Shown here piece after piece: positions 42,717-48,211 of a stretch of DNA of 48,211 nucleotides; the stretch's first letter is position 1, and each line of letters begins with the position of its first letter. The stretch comes from Vulcanimicrobiota bacterium. GTDB lineage: Bacteria; Vulcanimicrobiota; Vulcanimicrobiia; Vulcanimicrobiales; Vulcanimicrobiaceae. A program made the position numbers and the translations under genes. The notes beneath the pieces were generated by a model, which searched no databases, had not been told where the DNA came from, and saw only the letters and a program-made list of their open reading frames with translations. The DNA lies in the NCBI GenBank assembly GCA_003136655.1, contig PLFC01000102.1:1-48211 (forward strand). Reading direction: 5' to 3'.

Positions 42717-43817
42717 TTAGGAGCGCTTGTAGAACGGGAGCGGCACCACGTGCGCGCCGTGAACGGTACCCCTGATTTCGACGCCGAGTTCGGTACCCGC
42801 TGCGGCGGCCGCTTTCTCCACCAGCACCGTGCCGATGTTCCGGCCGCCGTAGGAGGGCGAGAACGAGGCGCTGCGCACTTCGCCGACGCGCCGGTCGCCG
42901 GAGAAAACGGGGTAGCCGGTGCGGGCCGGCACGCGGCCGTCCATGACGAATCCGGCGATGCGCGCGTAGTCGTCGGCCTCGAGCTGGGCCGCGAGGGCGG
43001 CCTTGCCGACGAACTCGGGTTTCGAAAGCTTCACCGCCCAGCCCTGACCGCCGGCGAGCGGCGAAAGTTGCTCGCTCAATTCGAAGCCGTACAGCGGCAT
43101 GCCCGCTTCGAGCCGGAGCATGTCTCGTGCGCCGAGGCCGGCGGGCTCGAGTCCCGCCGCGCGTCCGGCTTCGAGCAGGCGGCGCCAGAGCGCCGGCGCC
43201 TCTGCGCCGGAGACGAACAGTTCGAAACCGTCCTCGCCGGTATATCCCGTGCGCGCGACGACGGCGGCCACGCCGTCGACTGCGGCTTCCGCGCAGAAGT
43301 AATACTTCAACGCGGCGATGTCGATGTCGACGAACGGCGCGAGGATTTCAACGGCGCGCGGACCCTGCACGGCGATCAGCGCGCGCGAGCCGTGATGGTT
43401 CACGAGCCTGACGGCCGGCGAAGAACGGGCCTGCAACCAGTCCCACATCTTGTCCGCATTGGACGCGTTGCAGACCAGCAGCAGACGGTCGGGCAAGCGA
43501 TAGAACAGCACGTCGTCGAGCGTGCCGCCCGCTTCGTTGGTGAAAAGATTGTAGCGCGCCTGAAACGGCTTCATCGTTGCGACCGCGTTGACGGTCAGCG
43601 TGTCGGCCCAGGCGGCAGCCTCCTCACCCCACAGCTCGAACTGCGCCATGTGCGAGAGGTCGAAGAGGCCCGCGCGTTTGCGCACCGCCTCGTGCTCCTT
43701 GAGGATTCCCGCGTACTGCACGGGCATCTCGAAACCGGCGAAGGGCACGAGCCGTCCGCCCAAGGCGACGTGCTCGGCGTGCAGCGCGGTGCGGCGCAAC
43801 GTCTCGGGGGTTTGCAT
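42717..43817 (-). CDS. gcvT: GcvT, aminomethyltransferase
   Basis: 366 residues. Folate-dependent T-protein with VPFAGFEMPVQYAGILKEHE, AGLFDLSHMAQFEL, TGYTGEDGFELFV and a C-terminal barrel. ATG at 43817 preceded by AAGGAG, and overlapping the thioesterase stop by one base. First gcv gene of the operon; no glycine riboswitch was seen before it. Confidence 0.97.
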   Translation of the reverse strand: MQTPETLRRTALHAEHVALGGRLVPFAGFEMPVQYAGILKEHEAVRKRAGLFDLSHMAQFELWGEEAAAWADTLTVNAVATMKPFQARYNLFTNEAGGTLDDVLFYRLPDRLLLVCNASNADKMWDWLQARSSPAVRLVNHHGSRALIAVQGPRAVEILAPFVDIDIAALKYYFCAEAAVDGVAAVVARTGYTGEDGFELFVSGAEAPALWRRLLEAGRAAGLEPAGLGARDMLRLEAGMPLYGFELSEQLSPLAGGQGWAVKLSKPEFVGKAALAAQLEADDYARIAGFVMDGRVPARTGYPVFSGDRRVGEVRSASFSPSYGGRNIGTVLVEKAAAAAGTELGVEIRGTVHGAHVVPLPFYKRS

Positions 43818-44278
43818 CAAGCGTCTCCTTCGTGACCGGATCGCTTCCCGAGTTCGTCGAGCGGCGTGTTCAGGAAGCTCAGCGTCGCGTGTGCGACGAG
43901 TTTCTCGCCGCTGTAAACGTGCACCTCACCGTAGACGATCCGCCGGCCCGGCTTGAGCACGGTCGCATGCGCGATCAGATCGTGTGGCGGCAAGGCCGGC
44001 CGCAGAAAGCTGCAGTTGAGCGAGGCGGTCGCCGTGGGCTGCATGACGCCGTACACGGAAGCGAGCGCGACCCAGAAAGCGGTATCGCAGAGGCTCACGA
44101 TCGCGCCGCCGTGGATCGCGCCGGCGTTGTTCATCACCTGCGAGCGGAAGGGCATGCGCATGCGCGCCTTGCCCTCGCCCACGTCTTCCAAGTGCAGGTC
44201 GAGGGTCTTGATGAAGTTCGCCTTTTGCTTGTCCCAGGTGCTGATGGCGTGCTCGACGTCGCTCATGAACTCGTTCAA
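43817..44278 (-). CDS. PaaI-like hotdog-fold thioesterase
   Basis: About 150 residues. NNAGAIHGGAIVSLCDTAFW is the hallmark of PaaI/YbgC-related acyl-CoA thioesterases, followed by TASLNCSFLRPA and VHVYSGEKLVAHAT. Substrate unknown. The TTG at 44278 overlaps the speE stop (TTGA); ATG 44266 is an alternative start with four fewer residues. Confidence 0.85.
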   Translation of the reverse strand: MNEFMSDVEHAISTWDKQKANFIKTLDLHLEDVGEGKARMRMPFRSQVMNNAGAIHGGAIVSLCDTAFWVALASVYGVMQPTATASLNCSFLRPALPPHDLIAHATVLKPGRRIVYGEVHVYSGEKLVAHATLSFLNTPLDELGKRSGHEGDA

Positions 44279-45162
44279 AATACGTCACCGTCTTTGGCGA
44301 GTTCGCGACGCAGGTAGAGCGGCAGGCTGAAGATCCGGCGGTGGGTCTCCGCATCGTAGAAGTAATTCTCCCCGCGCAAGCCCGCGACGTACGCGTCGAT
44401 GCGCGCAGCCTCGAGCCCCGCGAGGTCGACGGCGTCGCTGCAGGCGAGGAAGGCCCAATCGTTGTCGAAGGCCGGAACGTGCGTGAAAAACGAGCGCACG
44501 AAGCGGTAGTGGCGTCGCAGCGTGCGGGCCATTTTAGCGTGTAGCCGCATGTTGTGAAAACCGGCGGTGCTGGCTTGTAAGACGTAGACCCCGCCGGGGG
44601 CCAGGCGCCGCTTGATGTCGACGAACACGTCTTCGCAGAAGAGCGGATTCGAGGGCGAATCCTCGAGCGGCTCGGTCAGGTCCGAGATGATGGCCGCGTA
44701 GCTCTCGCGATCCTCGCGCAGAAAGGCCAGCGCGTCGCCGATGATCACCCGCGCACGCGGATCCTCGAACGCGCCGTCGCCCCATTCGGGCAAGAAGCGT
44801 TTGGAAAGATCGACCACCTGGCCGTCGATGTCGACCATCGTGCAGCGGGCGACGTCGGGACGGCGCAAGACCTCGCGCAGCGTCGCACCCTCGCCGCCGC
44901 CCAGGATCAGGACTTCGTCGCGCCGGTCCAGCGCGGCGAGCGCGGGGTGCACCAGGCTCTCGTGATAGATGCGCTCGTCGGCTTGGGAACTTTGCGTGTC
45001 GCCGTCGAGCACCAGCATCTTACCGAAGACCGGCGTGCGGATGACGGCGACGTGTTGGAATTCCGTACGACCGGCGTAGTACGTCTCCTCGATCGCATGG
45101 TGATGCGCTTCCGTGGGAGCGAATTGCTCCACGTACCACTGCCAGTACTCGGTTTTCGGCAT
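44275..45162 (-). CDS. speE: SpeE, spermidine synthase
   Basis: 295 residues. LVLDGDTQSSQADERIYHE, the SAM-binding glycine loop LILGGGEGATLREVL, VDIDGQVVDL and the active-site block IISDLTEPLEDSPSNPLF are characteristic of aminopropyltransferases. Transfers aminopropyl from decarboxylated SAM (made by SpeD, encoded about 1.5 kb upstream) to putrescine or agmatine. ATG at 45162. Confidence 0.94.
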   Translation of the reverse strand: MPKTEYWQWYVEQFAPTEAHHHAIEETYYAGRTEFQHVAVIRTPVFGKMLVLDGDTQSSQADERIYHESLVHPALAALDRRDEVLILGGGEGATLREVLRRPDVARCTMVDIDGQVVDLSKRFLPEWGDGAFEDPRARVIIGDALAFLREDRESYAAIISDLTEPLEDSPSNPLFCEDVFVDIKRRLAPGGVYVLQASTAGFHNMRLHAKMARTLRRHYRFVRSFFTHVPAFDNDWAFLACSDAVDLAGLEAARIDAYVAGLRGENYFYDAETHRRIFSLPLYLRRELAKDGDVF

Positions 45163-45180
45163 CTGCTCTCGTCCGACGAT

Positions 45181-46653
45181 CTAGTGGACGATGAGGTAAT
45201 CCGTATCGCCGGGCTGATTGATCAGCCCGTTCTGCGTGAACATCGTCGGCGCGGCGGTCGGCACCGGGCTCGGCGTCGCCGGCGGCGCGGGCGTCGGGCC
45301 CTTGGTGGGCACCGGCGACGGCGTCGGCTGGATGCCGGTCGAAGTGTTGAACGGCAGCGCGATCAGCGACGTGTTCAAGCCGCCGGGGCAGCTCTGGCCC
45401 GGCGGGGAGCCGACCACCACGAGATACTTCTGATCGGAGGACAGACGCACCGAGGTCACGTTGGTCATCCGGTACTTGGTGCCGTTGCAGCCGACGAACA
45501 TCGGCGCGTTGGCCCGCGGGTCGGCCGGATTGGGCGCAAAGGGCGCCACGAAGCTCAGACCGCCCGTATTCGCGCCCGTGAGCACGTAGAAGCCGTCGTC
45601 GGCCCCGACGATCGCGATCTTGCCTTCCGTGGCGATGGTCACCGAGCGCGGGGTCGAGGGCAGCGTGAGGATCGAGCCCACGTTGATGGCGCTGGGCAGG
45701 TTGGTGATGGAGGCGATGCTGTTGGTGCCCGGCGCCTGGATCACGATGCCGGTGGCTGAGTTGGCGGGATTGATGGCCATGCCGCCCGTGCCGCGCAACA
45801 CCTTGTTCGTGCCGTAGCCGAGCGTGGTCGACTGGGAGACCTGCTTGAATTGATAGCCCGTCGCAACGAGCGTCGTGTGGTAGCCTAAGATGTCGTAGGA
45901 GCCGCGCACGAGCAACGTGGTCGGCGGGGTCTCGTTCGAGGTCACGATCGTCGGCCGGTCGAGGAAACCCGGGCCGGGCGTTGCGCCCTGGTACGGCGCG
46001 AAGCCGCCGAACTGCGGCGGCGCAAACGTCAAGGAGTTCACCGCTAGAATGCCGTTGCCGAAACCGGCGACGACGCCGACGCCCGAAGAGCCGGAGCCGA
46101 TGGAGGCAAGGCCGCCCACGTCGCTGAGCACGGGCAGGATGCTCGGCTCCGCGGTTGGGGTCACGCTGGGCGCCGGCGTGGGCACGAGGGTCACGTTATA
46201 TGCCGAGCCGATCGGAATGATGCCGCCCGCGATGCAGCAGACGTCCTGAATCTCGGTGAACGGCGGTCCGCCGGTCGTCGAGTAGGCCGCTACCGCAAAC
46301 GAGTCGTCGGGCGCGATCCAGAACGGACCGACCGAGCCTTGGAAGGGAACCTGCACGATTGCCGGGGCCGCACAGAGCTGACCGCCGACCTGCTCGAAGT
46401 GGACCACTTGGATGCCTTGGAACGAGGAGCCGCCGCCGCCGTCGGGCAGGAAGGCGATGCCCGAACTGGCCGTCGTGCACCCGGGCGTCACGGTGCCGGT
46501 GGGGACCGGGGTCGGCGTCGCCGTCGGCGAGGGGCTCGGCGTCGACGATTTGCCGCAGGCCGCGAGACCGAGTGCGATGAGTGCTACAGCCACGCCGAAC
46601 ATGCGCGGACGGACCGAGGTCAGTCGTACCAAGTGGAGGGTTCCCTTTTTCAT
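45181..46653 (-). CDS. Lipoprotein of unknown function, beta-rich
   Basis: 490 residues. A lipoprotein signal (VAVALIALGLAACGK; lipobox LAAC) is followed by a Pro/Thr/Ser linker (SPSPTATPTPVPTG). A repeat-rich beta region with GSxGVGVVAGFGNGIL, LLVRGSYDILGYH and VTIATEGKIAIVGADDGFYV suggests a beta-propeller, and a second low-complexity Pro/Thr/Ala stretch lies near the C-terminus. Probably anchored in the envelope. It lies 18 nt upstream of speE and may share its promoter; no functional link is evident. Confidence 0.7.
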   Translation of the reverse strand: MKKGTLHLVRLTSVRPRMFGVAVALIALGLAACGKSSTPSPSPTATPTPVPTGTVTPGCTTASSGIAFLPDGGGGSSFQGIQVVHFEQVGGQLCAAPAIVQVPFQGSVGPFWIAPDDSFAVAAYSTTGGPPFTEIQDVCCIAGGIIPIGSAYNVTLVPTPAPSVTPTAEPSILPVLSDVGGLASIGSGSSGVGVVAGFGNGILAVNSLTFAPPQFGGFAPYQGATPGPGFLDRPTIVTSNETPPTTLLVRGSYDILGYHTTLVATGYQFKQVSQSTTLGYGTNKVLRGTGGMAINPANSATGIVIQAPGTNSIASITNLPSAINVGSILTLPSTPRSVTIATEGKIAIVGADDGFYVLTGANTGGLSFVAPFAPNPADPRANAPMFVGCNGTKYRMTNVTSVRLSSDQKYLVVVGSPPGQSCPGGLNTSLIALPFNTSTGIQPTPSPVPTKGPTPAPPATPSPVPTAAPTMFTQNGLINQPGDTDYLIVH

Positions 46654-46700
46654 TGCCTCGGCCGCGAACTGCGGGGCCGGGCGGCCGGTCTACTGCTGAC

Positions 46701-46721
46701 GGCCCGAGCCCGGCTCGGGCC
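46701..46721 (-). terminator. Hairpin downstream of speD
   Basis: Perfect 8-bp stem GGCCCGAG / CTCGGGCC with a 5-nt loop, 8 nt after the speD stop. No clear T run follows. Confidence 0.45.
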
Positions 46722-46729
46722 GCATCTAT

Positions 46730-47146
46730 CTACGCGGAACGCTTCGCCGTCGCCCGGCCCGCGTGCTCGTGGACGACGTGCGTGTACTGCCCGTTGGTCG
46801 ACGCGATACCGCGCTTGACCTCCGTCGTCAGCATGGAGTCGGCATGCAGTTCCTGGGCCGCATACTCGCAGGCGCGCCAGGGATCCGTGTGGTCGCCGCA
46901 CGTGTAGAAATCGACGGCGGCGTAGCCCGACTCGGGCCAGGTATGGATCGACAGATGCGATTCGGCGATAACCACGACCCCGGACACGCCGTGAGGCTCA
47001 AACCGGTGAAAGGCCACTTTTAAAATTTCGGCATTGGCCTCTTTGGCCGCCGCGACCATGATCGACCGGACCCGGTCGACATCCGTGAGCACTCGAGCGT
47101 CGCAACCCGACAGCTCGCAGATGATGTGCGTCCCACGTGCTTCCAA
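46730..47146 (-). CDS. speD: SpeD, S-adenosylmethionine decarboxylase proenzyme
   Basis: 138 residues, normal for the short prokaryotic class. The self-cleavage site that yields the pyruvoyl group is the Ser of IAESHLSIHTWPESGYAAV; VDFYTCGDH follows with the catalytic Cys. IICELSGCDARVLTDVD is the expected N-terminal block. It makes decarboxylated SAM for SpeE. No ATG is available; the TTG at 47146, 12 nt after GAGGAG, gives the family-length protein. Longer readings to 47266 are not family-like. Confidence 0.93.
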   Translation of the reverse strand: MEARGTHIICELSGCDARVLTDVDRVRSIMVAAAKEANAEILKVAFHRFEPHGVSGVVVIAESHLSIHTWPESGYAAVDFYTCGDHTDPWRACEYAAQELHADSMLTTEVKRGIASTNGQYTHVVHEHAGRATAKRSA

Positions 47147-47380
47147 TTCTTGTTTCGTCTCCTCGGGTTTGGTTGGGAAATCCCACCTCCAGGCTCGTCG
47201 GCTGGCGCGTGCGGTGCACTTGCGTCCCCGACCTATCGGCGAGCTCTTGCCGGCGCTGCCGAGCATCTCGGACAGGCGTGCGTCTCACCGCGATGGCACA
47301 TTGGGTGTGCCTACCCCCCAGCCGCTTTTACGGCGCAAGACCCGAGATGAAGGCAAGCCCTCGTCTCGGGTCCGAAGGAT
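47147..47380 (-). other. Long speD 5' leader
   Basis: About 230 nt between the speD promoter and its TTG start. It contains the 9-bp hairpin at 47339-47372 near its 5' end, several GC-rich potential stems around 47215-47290, and GCAA motifs (GGCAAGAG; GGGACGCAAGTG on the minus strand near 47210-47255) that faintly recall ligand-binding leaders. No known riboswitch class can be assigned. Confidence 0.35.
47339..47372. repeat. 9-bp inverted repeat in the speD/sufB divergent region
   Basis: GACCCGAGA (47339-47347) and TCTCGGGTC (47364-47372) are perfect complements around a 16-nt loop. It lies just downstream of the presumed speD start point, so it could be an RNA hairpin or an operator. Confidence 0.6.
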
Positions 47381-47409
47381 ATGATACCCCCCCCTCCCCC
47401 CCTTGTAAA
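47381..47409 (-). promoter_or_regulatory. speD promoter with a G-tract spacer
   Basis: On the minus strand TTTACA (47409-47404) and TATCAT (47386-47381) are exactly 17 nt apart, each one mismatch from the sigma-70 consensus. The spacer is A, seven G, A, eight G. This is the only strong promoter match upstream of speD. Confidence 0.6.
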
Positions 47410-47424
47410 GCATCTGGAGGGCAC

Positions 47425-47489
47425 TTCTCACGGAGATTCTCAAGAAAACCCGGTAATATCTTGACTATCGGAGGCCCCGAGCGTAGCCT
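47425..47489 (+). promoter_or_regulatory. sufB upstream region with promoter-like and palindromic elements
   Basis: TTGACT (47461-47466) and TAGCCT (47484-47489) are 17 nt apart but would start transcription almost at the ATG. TAATAT (47454-47459) is another -10 candidate with no good -35. Upstream, TCTC-ACG-GAGA (47426-47436) and TTCT-CA-AGAA (47437-47446) are adjacent short palindromes that could bind a Rrf2/Fur-type regulator, as is common for suf operons. Assignment is tentative. Confidence 0.35.
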
Positions 47490-47498
47490 GTGAGGGAT

Positions 47499-48211
47499 AT
47501 GGCAACCGAGATAAAGGCCGGCGCGAACGACGCATTGATCGAGGACTACCGGCACGGTTTCCACGATCCCGAAGACAAGTACGCTTTCAAGTCGGCCAAG
47601 GGCCTGACGCGCGAGATCGTCGAGCGCATCTCGTCGATGAAGGCGGAGCCCGCCTGGATGACCGCTTTCCGTCTGAAAGCGTACGAGATCTTCCGGGCCA
47701 AACCGATGCCGGACTGGGGCGACACGGCGCGCCTGGCCGAGATCGACTTCGACGACATCCATTATTTCGTCAAAGCCTCGGAGAAGCAGAGCGTCAACTG
47801 GGACGACGTCCCCGACGACATCAAGCGCACCTTCGACCGCCTGGGCATCCCCGAGGCCGAGCGCAAGTTCTTGTCCGGCGTGTCGGCGCAGTACGAGTCG
47901 GAAGTGGTCTACCACTCGGTCCGTGAGGATCTGGCCAAAGACGGCGTGATCTTCTGCGACATGGATACGGCGCTACGCGAGCATCCCGAGATCGTCGAGA
48001 AGTACCTGGCCACCGTGATCCCGCCCGGCGACAACAAGTTCGCCGCGCTCAACTCGTCCGTGTGGTCGGGCGGATCGTTCGTCTACGTGCCGCCGGGCGT
48101 CGAGGTCAAGACGCCGCTCCAGGCCTACTTCCGCATCAACACGGAAAACATGGGTCAATTCGAGCGCACCCTGATCATTGCCGACAAAGGCTCGAAGGTT
48201 CACTACATCGA
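47499..48211 (+). CDS. sufB: SufB, Fe-S cluster assembly scaffold (partial)
   Basis: First 237 residues, cut by the window edge. [43 protein letters not shown] in overlapping blocks, [32 protein letters not shown] and [13 protein letters not shown] are diagnostic of SufB. Part of the SufBC2D complex that builds Fe-S clusters in the cytoplasm. GAGGG precedes the ATG at 47499. The remaining suf genes presumably follow outside the window. Confidence 0.96.
   Translation, partial: MATEIKAGANDALIEDYRHGFHDPEDKYAFKSAKGLTREIVERISSMKAEPAWMTAFRLKAYEIFRAKPMPDWGDTARLAEIDFDDIHYFVKASEKQSVNWDDVPDDIKRTFDRLGIPEAERKFLSGVSAQYESEVVYHSVREDLAKDGVIFCDMDTALREHPEIVEKYLATVIPPGDNKFAALNSSVWSGGSFVYVPPGVEVKTPLQAYFRINTENMGQFERTLIIADKGSKVHYI

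Noticed and set aside
42705-43900. Glycine riboswitch for the gcv operon
   Set aside because: gcvT overlaps the upstream thioesterase by one base, leaving no room for a leader, and no tandem aptamer-like sequence was seen.
47200-47290. Cyclic di-GMP (GEMM-I) riboswitch upstream of speD
   Set aside because: GGGACGCAAG and GGCAAG are reminiscent, but the P1 stems, the GNRA loop and its receptor, and the CACGCACAGGGCAAACC-type segment could not be built.
1-48211. CRISPR arrays, insertion sequences, rRNA
   Set aside because: No regularly spaced repeats, transposase-like genes, terminal inverted repeats around genes, or rRNA-like sequence were found on reading.

Overview
The window is a high-GC, gene-dense bacterial chromosome segment. 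Most genes sit in short operons whose members overlap by four bases (ATGA, GTGA, TTGA and CTGA junctions). Gene content points to an aerobic, free-living, probably diderm bacterium: oxygen-dependent heme synthesis (hemE-hemF-hemH-hemY), a complete glycine cleavage system with split GcvP, MEP-pathway ispE, ribosome-independent PLP synthesis (pdxST), SpeD/SpeE polyamine synthesis, ScpAB and SUF. The mix, together with AfsR/SARP-like BTAD regulators, resembles candidate phyla such as Eremiobacterota (WPS-2). That placement is an impression from gene content, not a phylogenetic result.

Layout. 1-2.5 kb (minus): a SpoIIIAA/Ycf45-like ATPase broken by a one-base frameshift, and an Orn/Lys/Arg decarboxylase. 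2.6-9.0 kb: an accessory block with clearly lower GC from about 3.45 kb. It holds a BTAD regulator, a STAND-ATPase/BTAD regulator in the same frame after a single TAG, a caspase-fold protease (minus) and, divergently, a cysteine-free Tyr/Pro-rich small protein followed by a radical SAM enzyme. This block is the best candidate for an undescribed system, probably a RiPP-like pathway with a caspase-like peptidase.

9.1-18.5 kb: M61/PDZ peptidase, HNH nuclease, pdxT/pdxS, a Pro-rich membrane protein, a large six-hairpin glycosidase-like protein, then ispE, an NTP transferase and ubiX. 18.6-22.9 kb: a RecB-like Fe-S nuclease and UvrD-like helicase pair, and a secreted cyclophilin. 23.1-27.4 kb: DUF1800/DUF1501 pair, an Eis-like GNAT, and an unknown basic coiled-coil protein. 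27.4-33.6 kb (minus): Nudix, scpA, scpB, SF2 helicase, endonuclease IV, a degenerate ABC ATPase-like protein, ABC permease, and dinB.

33.8-39.4 kb (plus): hemE-F-H-Y, a small conserved protein and a dienelactone hydrolase. 39.4-46.7 kb (minus): lipoprotein, speE, thioesterase, gcvT, gcvH, gcvPA, gcvPB. 46.7-48.2 kb: speD (minus), with a promoter whose 17-nt spacer is almost pure G and a leader of about 230 nt, diverging from sufB, which runs off the window.

Two regulatory or translational features stand out. Three overlapping genes (pdxT, scpA and the ABC-like gene) appear to start at CTG inside the upstream TGA stop. The speD promoter spacer carries a G7-A-G8 tract. No CRISPR array, complete tRNA, rRNA or insertion sequence was found.
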